Assembly: GCA_964549915.1 (NCBI GenBank)
Contig: CAZJWX010000061.1
Coordinates: forward strand, 1 to 28,665
DNA: 28,665 nt
From: JAUZRW01 sp964549915
GTDB taxonomy: Bacteria; Chloroflexota; Anaerolineae; Aggregatilineales; Phototrophicaceae
Reading direction: 5' to 3'
Shown: positions 1-6,973 of the stretch, one piece after another
Layout: each line of letters begins with the position of its first letter
Position numbering within the stretch: position 1 is the stretch's first letter
Translations under genes and position numbers: made by a program
Notes under the pieces: model-generated
Databases searched by the model: none
Seen by the model: the letters and a program-made list of their open reading frames with translations, nothing else
Told to the model about the DNA's origin: nothing

Positions 1-457
1 TGAGATCGACGAGTGTGAAAGAGTCTTGCAAGGATAGCGCTGGATAGACGACCATAGCGAATTCTGCCTGGTTGATTTCACCATCTCCGAGCATATCCGC
101 CATCGTATAAACCAGGGGTTCGAAAGGCATCTGGAGCAAGTCCGCCGTAGCACTGCGGAAATCTGTGCCAGGGAATTCACCTTCCAGGCCGAGGACGGTC
201 ATACCGCATTCACTCGCCAGCCGATGAATCATTACCGCAGATTCCACCTGTGCGCTGATGAGGTCGTGGCGCTCTTCGATCAAGATGACCTGGGCGGCCC
301 CGGTATCGCTGAAAACCTCATACGTTGCCAGCGTTTCGAAGTCGCCAGACCCCGCGACAATCGAATCCCAATCACACGTTTCTGACTGGGCCATCGTTGC
401 CCAGCCACTACTGAGCGAAATGAACATGAGCAAGATTGCGACAAACTTAAGTGACAT
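1..457 (-). CDS. Secreted protein with signal peptide, possibly Tiki/ChaN/TraB-like (3' end outside window)
   Basis: The reading frame is open from an ATG at 457 to the window edge (152 codons), so the C-terminus is missing. Residues 1-23 form a signal peptide: a short basic start (MSLK), a hydrophobic core and a small-residue region ending near ATMAQS. The mature part contains VILIEERHD near residues 57-65 followed by a helix and the stretch MTVLGLEGEFPG. This recalls the GERHD motif and following strand of ChaN/Tiki-type haem-binding or protease folds, but the resemblance is by eye and weak. A GGAG lies 10 nt before the ATG. It is downstream of, and co-directional with, the TIR gene at 682-1515, about 225 nt away. 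Secretion is well supported; the family is not. Confidence 0.7.
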   Translation of the reverse strand, partial: MSLKFVAILLMFISLSSGWATMAQSETCDWDSIVAGSGDFETLATYEVFSDTGAAQVILIEERHDLISAQVESAVMIHRLASECGMTVLGLEGEFPGTDFRSATADLLQMPFEPLVYTMADMLGDGEINQAEFAMVVYPALSLQDSFTLVDL

Positions 458-681
458 TGGAATTTGGCTCCCATTGTTCACGACAAACCCTTCATGGGTT
501 TGCTTCAGACAGTTGATGGACTGTTTGTGCCGCGGAATGTAGGCGTTGGAGGGAGCATGCGAGCACAATACGCGGCGATACGCGCTACAACTTGCTACAA
601 GGCGGCTTTCCCGAACGGGTCGGAACCATTTCTTTGGAGCTTTCGTGTGTGATGTAAAATGCTCAATCCACGCCGATGATT

Positions 682-1515
682 TCAGGAGCATGCTTCGATG
701 ATTGGGTATTGCAGCGCCTTGTGCAGCCTGATTTCTGCGTACGCCTTCAACTCGTTGGCAGCGTTTTCGGCGTGTGCACACGGAATCCGCCGGAGCACAC
801 GACAGTAATTTGCTGCCTGAATCACTTCATAGGTATCAATCAGGGCTTTGGCTCGTCGGTGCATGTAATTCACAGCCCATGGATGATGGATCGCCTGACT
901 GGTGAGCGCCTCACGAATGTAGCTGTCTTTCGTCTGAGGTTTCGTGAGGTTTGGAACCCGCATGAGATGCTCGTTCCAGATTTCTTCGAGCCGCGATTCT
1001 AGCTCTGCAAATGATGCAGGGCGCTGTTCTGCGTTGGCAAAAGCGCTGCGGAAATCCAGATACTGGAGGCGGGAAACCTCGGTATAGAATCGCTCCAGAT
1101 GATGCCTGGCTTGCTCCTCCGCTATCATATGTTTTCTGGCATGTTCCGGGGCGATTTCCAGCACCTGCCCCAGATCCACACGTTGCAGGAGCAATGGCAG
1201 TACTTGAATCCCATGTTGGAGTGCGTATTCAAATTCCAGGCGAACATACCAGGATTGCAGCGAATTTTGCGATACAAAGAGGAGCACGAGATCACGCGGG
1301 CGCAGGTTCTGGAATAGCTGCTGTTCCCAGGGGAGGCCAGCCCGGAGGTTATCCTGGTCAAACCAGATATCAAGAACCGATTGCTCTGATTGCATGCATG
1401 CTGTTCCGAGTTGCAGCAGGCGTTCGTAGGTGTGTCGAACAAATTGGCGTTGTTGGCTGCTGTAGCTGCAGAAGATCGTCAGTGTCGCGTGTAGCTGTCG
1501 GTATGGAGTGTCCAT
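682..1515 (-). CDS. TIR-domain protein
   Basis: The N-terminal half (about residues 10-130) is a TIR domain: TIFCSYSS (strand A and box 1), a basic/aromatic helix, WFDQDNLRAGLPW (the BB-loop region), LVLLFVSQNS (strand D) and SWYVRLEFEYAL, whose Glu (about residue 94) aligns with the catalytic glutamate of NAD-cleaving TIR domains. The remainder is helical and resembles no effector domain I know. No signal peptide or membrane segment is visible. The frame can start at GTG 1518 or ATG 1515; I chose ATG because a GAAGAG sits at better distance. Bacterial TIR proteins often act in NAD depletion or signalling during phage defence; here that is inference. A second TIR protein lies at 2246-3451. 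Confidence 0.85.
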   Translation of the reverse strand: MDTPYRQLHATLTIFCSYSSQQRQFVRHTYERLLQLGTACMQSEQSVLDIWFDQDNLRAGLPWEQQLFQNLRPRDLVLLFVSQNSLQSWYVRLEFEYALQHGIQVLPLLLQRVDLGQVLEIAPEHARKHMIAEEQARHHLERFYTEVSRLQYLDFRSAFANAEQRPASFAELESRLEEIWNEHLMRVPNLTKPQTKDSYIREALTSQAIHHPWAVNYMHRRAKALIDTYEVIQAANYCRVLRRIPCAHAENAANELKAYAEIRLHKALQYPIIEACS

Positions 1516-1710
1516 CACATCGCTCTTCGTGCCACCCTATTGACGATAACGCTGTCCAGTTCGCAGATTACTGCTAGCTTACAATAGGGGGTGAAGTGAC
1601 GAATAGTGACCAATATCATCGAAACAAATTGATCCTGAAACGAGCCTGCCGCCGGGTCTGTGGGGATTCCCGCTGATTGAAAAATTGCCCCTATGCAACC
1701 TGTAGAAGTG

Positions 1711-1719
1711 TGTTACGAT
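1711..1719 (+). promoter_or_regulatory. Candidate extended -10 promoter of the cold-shock gene
   Basis: TGT followed by TACGAT forms an extended -10 element at 1711-1719. No convincing -35 sits 16-18 nt upstream. If used, it would give a leader of about 240 nt for the cold-shock gene at 1965, in keeping with the long leaders known for csp mRNAs. The position rests only on motif resemblance. Confidence 0.35.
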
Positions 1720-1740
1720 TATGGTGCAATGCAGTAACGT

Positions 1741-1782
1741 GAGACACAGTGTCTCCCTGCATTGGTGCAGTGGTAATGCACC
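1741..1782 (+). promoter_or_regulatory. Structured leader of the cold-shock gene: two inverted repeats
   Basis: GAGACACAGTGTCTC at 1741-1755 is a perfect 7+7 palindrome around one base. GGTGCA (1764-1769) and TGCACC (1777-1782) form a 6-bp hairpin with a 7-nt loop. Both lie in the 450-nt stretch between the TIR gene and the cold-shock ORF, which holds no convincing gene. They could be an operator near the start site or elements of a folded, temperature-responsive leader; the sequence does not decide. Confidence 0.5.
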
Positions 1783-1964
1783 CGTAACCCTCAGCAGAAA
1801 CAGACGAGTTCCCCGGTTTCAAACAGCTTCGCTTGCGAATTGTGCGACCTCGGTTCTCGGAAGGTTCTCGGCGAGTACCGCAACAAATTCCTGGGTCTAC
1901 CGGATGTGTGTGTGTACAGCAGCAAGGTTGTGGCAAAACCCCAAGATTCAGGAGTGAAAGACAA

Positions 1965-2177
1965 ATGGCAGAACGTACGCAAGGCACGGTGAAGTGGTTC
2001 AACGCAGAGAAGGGCTATGGTTTCATCGCCCGTGAAGATGGCGACGACCTCTTCGTCCACTATTCCGAGATTCAGGGGAATGGCTACCGTTCGCTGGACG
2101 AAGGCGCGACGGTGGAATTCGAAATCACGCAGGGCAAGAAGGGCTTGCAGGCCAGTTCCGTGAAGGTCGTGGACTAA
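1965..2177 (+). CDS. Cold-shock domain protein (CspA family)
   Basis: This 70-residue protein is a complete single cold-shock OB-fold domain. It has the diagnostic GTVKWFNAEKGYGFI (RNP1 region, residues 7-21) and DLFVHYSEI (RNP2 region, residues 28-36), with the surface aromatics that stack on single-stranded RNA or DNA. Length and composition match the CspA family, which acts as RNA chaperones. GGAG at 1951-1954 lies 10 nt before the ATG; longer upstream versions of the frame are not supported. The gene has a long structured leader and its own terminator, and is transcribed towards the pseudokinase-TIR gene. Annotation is secure; which physiological signal controls it is unknown. Confidence 0.97.
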   Translation: MAERTQGTVKWFNAEKGYGFIAREDGDDLFVHYSEIQGNGYRSLDEGATVEFEITQGKKGLQASSVKVVD

Positions 2178-2205
2178 GCAAGCACGACAACGCATCGACA
2201 CTTTC

Positions 2206-2240
2206 AAGAGGGGATCCCGGAAACGGGGTGCCCTCTTTTT
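2206..2240 (+). terminator. Intrinsic terminator of the cold-shock gene
   Basis: AAGAGGG (2206-2212) pairs with CCCTCTT (2231-2237), enclosing an inner CCCG/CGGG stem with a GAAA tetraloop and a small internal loop; a T run follows to 2240. It lies 29 nt after the csp stop and just before the convergent stop at 2246. The flank on the other side has no T run for the minus strand, so it mainly serves the plus strand. Confidence 0.92.
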
Positions 2241-2245
2241 GATTC

Positions 2246-3451
2246 TCATCCCTGCACAGCATCCGGCACGCTGCTGAACTTCATCGGATTGCCTCCTGCC
2301 AGCACATCAACGATGCGGGCAACGTCGCCCAGCAGGTCGCCGGTGCTGGGGATGTACTGCCGCCGCCGCAGCCGGAACGACAATTCGCAATCCTGGTACA
2401 TGAACGGGTAGACCGCCTTGCCGTGCTCCAGGAAGTAGCTCCACTCATCCTGCACATTCTCTGAAAGCATCGACGCGGGCGAGGCGATCAGCAGCATCCT
2501 GTCGCACTCACTCAGGGCTTCCTCAATCGTCTTATCCCAGTTTGCACCCGGTGGAATATCCCGATCCATCCAGACCCCCAACCCGATGCGCCGCAGTTCG
2601 CTCACCAGCCGCACGACATAATCGCTGTCGTTTCGTGCGTAGCTGACGAAGACGCGCCCGCCCACATCGCTCTGCCCGGAATAGAAGGCTTGCTGCAAGC
2701 TGGTCACAGCGTCCGACGCCCTGTCGAAGCGGGCTTCTTTGTCGCTGCGCATCAGGCGGTCAATGACCAGATCAACCCCCAGCGGTAAATCGGGGCGGTG
2801 CTCGCGCACGGAGTCGCGGTACTGGTGATATTCCATTTTCGGTTCCTGCCCCGTCATCACCTGGAAGAGCACCAGCCCGAAGGCGTGCAAATCCAGCGCG
2901 CGGCTGAAAGTGCCCGGCTGCGTGCCGATTTCGTCGGCTCGGGATATGTCCTGGTCGGGTTCACGCAGTTTGGCCAGTTCGAAGTTGGTCAGGTAGGGCT
3001 GCTGCTGCTCATCCAGCACGATGTCCTTGGTGGTGATGCTGCGATGCAGAATCCCCTGATTGTGGATGTAATCCAGGGCGCTGGCCATCTGCTGCGCCAA
3101 CCGCAGCACCATAGAAGCGGGCAGGCCGCCGGGATGTGCCGCGATGGTCTCGCCCAGTTTGCCGCCCGTCAAGAAGCGCTGCACCTGATAGGGGTGCTGC
3201 CGGAAGAGGCCGAAATCATGGATGGGAACGATGTGCGGGTGTTCCAGGCTGGCGAGGACGTGCGCTTCCTGGGCGAAGCGTGCCAGAAAGTGGCTATTCT
3301 CGATGACGTTGCAGATTTTGACCATCACCGTGCGCCCCAGCAGTAAATCCGACGCGATATAATAGTGCAGCATCGGATTCTCCGTCGGGTGCTCCGCCTG
3401 GACTTTATAGCGTTCGTTGATGATGTCGCCTGGAGTCAGCGCGATAGACAT
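2246..3451 (-). CDS. Pseudokinase-TIR fusion protein
   Basis: Residues about 10-260 have the shape of a Ser/Thr protein kinase (VMVKI with Lys45, helix-C Glu62, LHRSI at 135-139, NFE at 156-158, the DLHAFGLVLFQVMTG helix), but the key residues are replaced. The HRD Asp is Ser138, the following Lys is Thr140, the loop Asn is Asp143, the DFG Asp is Asn156, and no glycine-rich loop is seen. It should be catalytically dead. Residues about 266-375 are a TIR domain (RVFVSYARNDSDY, GVWMDRDIPPG, LLIASPAS, ENVQDEW) with the putative catalytic Glu336. I chose the ATG at 3451 for its AGGGGA and for its alignment with the start of the degraded neighbour; an ATG at 3475 adds 8 residues. A role as ligand sensor plus TIR effector is inference. 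Confidence 0.88.
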   Translation of the reverse strand: MSIALTPGDIINERYKVQAEHPTENPMLHYYIASDLLLGRTVMVKICNVIENSHFLARFAQEAHVLASLEHPHIVPIHDFGLFRQHPYQVQRFLTGGKLGETIAAHPGGLPASMVLRLAQQMASALDYIHNQGILHRSITTKDIVLDEQQQPYLTNFELAKLREPDQDISRADEIGTQPGTFSRALDLHAFGLVLFQVMTGQEPKMEYHQYRDSVREHRPDLPLGVDLVIDRLMRSDKEARFDRASDAVTSLQQAFYSGQSDVGGRVFVSYARNDSDYVVRLVSELRRIGLGVWMDRDIPPGANWDKTIEEALSECDRMLLIASPASMLSENVQDEWSYFLEHGKAVYPFMYQDCELSFRLRRRQYIPSTGDLLGDVARIVDVLAGGNPMKFSSVPDAVQG

Positions 3452-3484
3452 GGTGGAAGTCCCCTGTTCGGTCATGGTCAGGAA

Positions 3485-3778
3485 TCATTCTACACCATCT
3501 TCGCTGATGAGTTTGGTCGGTGTACCGCCCGAAAGCAATTCTACGATGCGTGCAACATCGTTCAACAAATCACCCGTGCTGGTGATGTATTGTCGCCGCC
3601 GTAAGCGGAATGGAAGCGGTGTTTCCTGATAGATGAAGGGGTATACAGCTTGTCCCTATCCTGGTCGATCCAGGACGTGATCCTGCGCCAGCCAGTAATT
3701 GTGCAAGACGCCATCGCGCAGCGAGGTCGTGACTTCGTAGCGCCCGTTGATGACTTCGCCGACGGCCAGCCTGTGCAT
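3485..3778 (-). pseudogene. Internally deleted paralogue of the pseudokinase-TIR gene
   Basis: Translation from ATG 3778 gives about 40 residues (LAVGEVINGRYEV and on) matching the N-terminus of the 2246-3451 protein. An in-frame TAG follows at 3656-3658. The same frame then continues into GQAVYPFIYQ and RLRRRQYITSTGDLL, which matches the last third of the TIR domain (33 of 44 residues identical over the aligned block). About 300 internal codons, covering most of the kinase fold and the first part of the TIR, are missing at the junction. It sits upstream of the intact copy in the same orientation, and its start codon overlaps the recR stop. This is best read as a tandem duplicate that decayed by internal deletion. 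Confidence 0.85.
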
Positions 3779-4380
3779 CACATCTCGCTCCGGCCTTCCA
3801 GGGCACGCATGAGGGTAACAGCGTCCACGTATTCCAGGTCGCCGCCTGTGGGCAAACCACGTGCCAGCCGCGTCACTTTGACTCCCTTGCCAGCCAGGGC
3901 ATTTTGCAAGTACATCGCTGTCGCGTCCCCTTCCATGCCGGGATTAGTGGCGATGATGACTTCCAGCACCTCGCTATCTTCGACCCGCTGCAACAGGCTG
4001 CGGATATTCAGTTCGTCCGGGCCGATGCCGTTCACGGGCGAAATCGCCCCGTGCAGCACATGATAGACGCCTGTATAGGTTCCGGTGCGTTCCAGCGCCA
4101 GCAAATCCAGCGGCTCTTCGATGACGGCGATGGTGTGTTGGTCGCGCTGCTGGCTGTCGCAGATCGGGCAGGGATCATCGACGGTGATATTGCCACAGAC
4201 CGAGCAGAACTGCGTCTTGGTGCGCAAGTCGTTGAGGGCATCCGCCAGATTGGTCGAAAGCTCTTCGGGTGCGCGCAGCAGGTAATACGTCAGGCGAGAA
4301 GCCGTCTTGGGGCCGACCCCCGGCAGGGCGTTGAAGGCTTCGATCAATTTGGTGACGGGTTCTGGAATGGCGCTGCTCAT
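3778..4380 (-). CDS. recR: Recombination mediator protein RecR
   Basis: A 200-residue protein of normal RecR length with the expected order. There is a helix-hairpin-helix LPGVGPKTASRL (19-30), a four-cysteine zinc finger (Cys59, Cys62, Cys71, Cys74), and a Toprim domain starting with IAVIEEP (84-90) and containing IIATNPGMEGDATAMYL and VTRLARGLPTGGDLEYVD. RecR works with RecO and RecF to load RecA at single-strand gaps. It follows ybaB and dnaX, the classical dnaX-ybaB-recR order. A 28-bp palindrome separates it from ybaB, so some translational or transcriptional uncoupling from ybaB is possible. Its TGA overlaps the ATG of the decayed pseudokinase-TIR paralogue. Confidence 0.98.
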   Translation of the reverse strand: MSSAIPEPVTKLIEAFNALPGVGPKTASRLTYYLLRAPEELSTNLADALNDLRTKTQFCSVCGNITVDDPCPICDSQQRDQHTIAVIEEPLDLLALERTGTYTGVYHVLHGAISPVNGIGPDELNIRSLLQRVEDSEVLEVIIATNPGMEGDATAMYLQNALAGKGVKVTRLARGLPTGGDLEYVDAVTLMRALEGRSEM

Positions 4381-4400
4381 GTTGGTTCCCCTTGAATGTC

Positions 4401-4428
4401 GTAGGGGCGATTCATGAATCGCCCCTAC
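4401..4428. repeat. 28-bp perfect palindrome between ybaB and recR
   Basis: GTAGGGGCGATTCA (4401-4414) is followed immediately by its exact reverse complement (4415-4428). The sequence type, a GTAGGGGCGA arm facing TCGCCCCTAC, resembles short palindromic repeats dispersed through many bacterial genomes. It lies in the 71-nt gap between the ybaB stop and the recR start. It could be a dispersed REP-like element, or act as an mRNA hairpin modulating recR expression. There is no T run for a classical terminator on the recR strand. Confidence 0.85.
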
Positions 4429-4451
4429 AGATCAACGCGAATGTCGTCGTT

Positions 4452-4823
4452 TTACCCCAACAAGCCGCCCAGTCCCGGAACATCCCCCAGGCCGCCTGTG
4501 ATCTTTTCCATCTTCTCAGCCGCCATCGTCTGGCTCTGCTCGATGGCCTGGTTGGTCGCTGCCAACAGCAGGTCTTGCAAGTCGGTCACCCATTCTTCGT
4601 CGTCGGTATCAATCGCGTCAGGATTGATGGTGATGCTCTGGATGCGCTGATGCCCGGTAATCACGATTGTAATCGCGCCGCCGCCGACGGAAACCTCAAC
4701 GGTCTCGTGTTCCAGGGCGGCCTGGGCTTCTTCCATATCTTTCTGCATCTGCTGAATCTGCGCCATCATGTTGTTCATATTGCCGCCACCGGGGCCGCCA
4801 GACGGGCGTCGTCTCTTTGCCAT
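4452..4823 (-). CDS. ybaB: Nucleoid-associated protein YbaB/EbfC
   Basis: The 123-residue product matches the YbaB/EbfC family. It has a helical N-terminal part (MNNMMAQIQQMQKDMEEAQAAL), a central strand region with the typical GGGAITIVITGHQRIQSITINPDAID, then a helical stretch DLLLAATNQAIEQSQTMAAEKM and a Gly-rich tail (GGLGDVPGLGGLLG). Family members form dimers that bind DNA and are encoded between dnaX and recR in many bacteria, as here. The N-terminus carries an extra basic, Gly-rich extension (AKRRRPSGGPGGG) before the first helix. GAGGAG precedes the ATG by 9 nt. It is 69 nt downstream of dnaX and 71 nt upstream of recR. Confidence 0.96.
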   Translation of the reverse strand: MAKRRRPSGGPGGGNMNNMMAQIQQMQKDMEEAQAALEHETVEVSVGGGAITIVITGHQRIQSITINPDAIDTDDEEWVTDLQDLLLAATNQAIEQSQTMAAEKMEKITGGLGDVPGLGGLLG

Positions 4824-4892
4824 GGGTTTCGCTCCTCATTCCATACACAACGATCATTCAATTATTGCATACCACATTGAGTCTATCATAGG

Positions 4893-6500
4893 CTATTCTT
4901 CTTCGCGGATCTGCCCACCCAGGCCAATCGCTTCCTGGATCAAGGGATCATCCGCGATGTCGGGCGCGGCGGCAGGGGCATTCCCGGCAGCGTCCACTTC
5001 GGAGAGCAGCATATAGCGCACGCGCAGCGGGGTATCGGTCACGCGCGAGATGGCGCGTTCCACCCAGGCGACGCGGGTCTTGTCCATCAGCTTATCCAGG
5101 TAGAGCTTCTGCTCGACCCCGACGACGACGGTGTTGCCATCCACCGTCACCACGCGGGCATGATCCATCAGATTGGGCAGGTTGACCACCAGTTCTTCGG
5201 TGCTGCCGCTGGTTTTGTGGACGTTGTTGAAGATCAGCTTCTGCGCATCGACCCATTTGCTCTGTACGATCGATGGCGCGATCACGGGCGGTGCGCCGGG
5301 TTCGCTGGCTGCTGCGCGTTCGTAATCCGCCGCTGTCTCGACAGGCGCAGCGGCTTGTGCAGGCTGGCGCTGCCCAAAGGCCGGCTGTGGCGTGGCTGGT
5401 GCGTAAGCCACAGGCTCCGGCTCGGATAGGCTCTCGATCAAGGCCAGTTCCAGGGCAAGCTGCGGCTGCCACCCGCCAGAATAATCGTTGACGGCTTCAT
5501 TGAAGGCACGCAGGGCACGCAAGAGGGTGCTGCGGCTGAGCATCCCGGCTTGTTGCGCGAACAACCCCTGATCGTCCTGCGAGGCGTTGAGCATCTCTGC
5601 CCCTGCGGTCTGGGCCAGCAGCACATTGCGCAGGTGCTCCACGATCTGCTGCCCGAACTGCTTGGGATCGCTGCCCGCGTCAATCGCCTGGTTGATGATA
5701 TGCAGGGCGCGTGCCGTCTCGCCCCGGGTCATGGCCTCTGCCAGATCACGCACGGCGCGGGCGCTGGCTGTCCCCAGGATACGTTGCGTCAATTCCAGGG
5801 TGATCGCTTCATCCGGATTCGCCACCACCTGATCCAGCAGGCTGATGCTGTCGCGAACGCTTCCCGTGCCTTCGCGAGCGATCAATTCCAGGGCTGCGGG
5901 TTCGATCTGCAAGCCCTCTTCCTCGGCGATCATCGCCAGCCGTTCGGTGACTTCGCGCAGCGACACCCGGCGAAACTCGAAGGGAAGGCAGCGGCTCTTG
6001 ATGGTTGCAGGTACTCTGTCGATTTCGGTCGTCGCCAGCACGAAGAGGGCGTGATCCGGCGGCTCTTCCAGCGTCTTCAAGAGCGCATCGAAGGCGTTGC
6101 CGCTGAAACGGTGCACTTCGTCGATGATGTAGACCTTGTAGCGGCCTTCATTGGGCGCGAAGGCGATTTTGTCGCGCAAGTCGCGCACATCATCCACGCC
6201 CGTATGCGAGGCCGCATCAATTTCGATCAGGTCTAAGAAGCGGCCTTCATTCACGGCGATGCAGTTGGCGCACTGGTTGCAGGGGCGCTGCTGTGGGTCT
6301 TCCTCCAGGCAGTTGACGGCCTTTGCCAGCAAGCGGGCCGATGTCGTCTTGCCTGTGCCGCGCGGCCCACTGAAGAGGTAGGCGTGGCGGATGCGTCCTG
6401 TACGGATCGAGTTCCGCAGTGTGCGCGTGATATGGTCTTGCCCAACTACATCATCGAATGAGAGAGGTCGCCACTTGAGGTAGAGTGCTTGTTCTGGCAT
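4893..6500 (-). CDS. dnaX: DNA polymerase III subunit gamma/tau
   Basis: The clamp-loader ATPase. From the ATG at 6500 the protein is 535 residues and opens with the typical YLKWRPLSFDDVVGQ. Walker A is GPRGTGKT (45-52), the zinc module is Cys64, Cys74, Cys77 and Cys80, Walker B is YIIDEVH (124-130), and the SRC sensor/arginine-finger motif is at 169-171. Domain III and a Pro/Ala-rich linker follow, then a C-terminal tau-type domain. The ATG at 6500 has AGGAG at good distance and a promoter 19 nt further up; an upstream in-frame start would add 18 unconserved residues. I saw no A-rich slippery heptamer, so programmed frameshifting to a short gamma form is not evident. First gene of dnaX-ybaB-recR. 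Confidence 0.98.
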   Translation of the reverse strand: MPEQALYLKWRPLSFDDVVGQDHITRTLRNSIRTGRIRHAYLFSGPRGTGKTTSARLLAKAVNCLEEDPQQRPCNQCANCIAVNEGRFLDLIEIDAASHTGVDDVRDLRDKIAFAPNEGRYKVYIIDEVHRFSGNAFDALLKTLEEPPDHALFVLATTEIDRVPATIKSRCLPFEFRRVSLREVTERLAMIAEEEGLQIEPAALELIAREGTGSVRDSISLLDQVVANPDEAITLELTQRILGTASARAVRDLAEAMTRGETARALHIINQAIDAGSDPKQFGQQIVEHLRNVLLAQTAGAEMLNASQDDQGLFAQQAGMLSRSTLLRALRAFNEAVNDYSGGWQPQLALELALIESLSEPEPVAYAPATPQPAFGQRQPAQAAAPVETAADYERAAASEPGAPPVIAPSIVQSKWVDAQKLIFNNVHKTSGSTEELVVNLPNLMDHARVVTVDGNTVVVGVEQKLYLDKLMDKTRVAWVERAISRVTDTPLRVRYMLLSEVDAAGNAPAAAPDIADDPLIQEAIGLGGQIREEE

Positions 6501-6525
6501 GACTTCTCCTATGATTCTGTTTCCG

Positions 6526-6554
6526 AGTCTAGCACCCTTGTTCCCACACAGCAA
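6526..6554 (-). promoter_or_regulatory. Promoter of dnaX-ybaB-recR (TTGCTG-17-TAGACT, extended -10)
   Basis: Read on the minus strand, TTGCTG (6549-6554) lies exactly 17 nt from TAGACT (6526-6531), which is preceded by TGC as an extended -10. The predicted start, near 6519, leaves a leader of about 19 nt with AGGAG before the dnaX ATG. The same arrangement recurs at 11282-11310 and 12707-12735, which strengthens the call. Confidence 0.65.
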
Positions 6555-6750
6555 CCGAAAAAGCCGGGGGCGGCGGGGCAGGAATATGCGTGCATCATGA
6601 CCCGTGCGTCCTGGTGCTGTGTGCTCCGGTCAGTATAGGCGATTTGCGCGCCGTTGATCCACTTCTCACACAAAACAACAAGTATTGAGGCCCGGACAGG
6701 CTGGAAGGGACACCTTGTTAAATAAGTGAATGAAGCCGCTCTCGGTTGCT

Positions 6751-6973
6751 GGGTGCATTTCAGATGATTGGCAGTATGGAATGCCCCGTTCCTCGCTCAC
6801 GGTTTTGCCCTCACCCTGTCTGACCTATCGTTCAGCCTGTCCCTCACCCACAGCGGGGCGAGGGACTTGGGCAAACCTCTCCCCAGACGCGAAGCGTCGA
6901 CGGTGGGAGAAGGGGAAAGCGACGGTAGTTGCAAGGGGTGAGGGGGCAATCGCCAAAATGTTGAAATGCACCC
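6751..6973. mobile_element. MITE-like non-autonomous element, 223 bp, with 9-bp target duplication
   Basis: The ends are a perfect 12-bp terminal inverted repeat: GGGTGCATTTCA (6751-6762) and its reverse complement TGAAATGCACCC (6962-6973). The match weakens after that but resumes with TTGGC about 5 nt further in. The element is flanked by the perfect direct repeat TCGGTTGCT at 6742-6750 and 6974-6982, as a 9-bp target-site duplication would be. Inside are nested inverted repeats: TTGCCCTCACCC (6805-6816) against GGGTGAGGGGGCAA (6936-6949), and a CCTCTCCC / GGGAGAAGGGG pair around 6875-6915. There is no transposase frame. A parent element making 9-bp duplications (for example IS4-like) is possible but not identified. 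Confidence 0.85.

Noticed and set aside
1756..1830. tRNA-like pattern with GTGC-AGTGGTAAT-GCAC as a D arm and TTTCAAAC as a T loop
   Set aside because: No acceptor stem, no 17-nt anticodon arm and no T stem can be paired around these motifs; I keep only the hairpin as a leader element.
3656..3658. The in-frame TAG in the decayed pseudokinase-TIR copy read as a recoded codon
   Set aside because: It coincides with the deletion junction and most of the protein is gone, so a pseudogene explains it better.
682..3778. A Thoeris-type anti-phage system based on the TIR genes
   Set aside because: No ThsA-like SLOG/NADase effector or other recognised Thoeris partner is present, so only a general defence or signalling role is suggested.
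4893..5700. Programmed frameshift in dnaX producing a gamma subunit
   Set aside because: No A-rich slippery heptamer is visible on the coding strand in the region where gamma would end.
6501..6554. An upstream in-frame start extending DnaX by 18 residues
   Set aside because: The extension covers the predicted promoter and lacks family similarity; ATG 6500 has AGGAG and is followed at once by conserved sequence.
6684..6716. A GGACAGG...GGAAGG stretch resembling the apical loop of bacterial SRP RNA, in a position (near dnaX) where ffs is sometimes found
   Set aside because: The conserved AGCAG part and any flanking long helix are missing, so it is probably chance.
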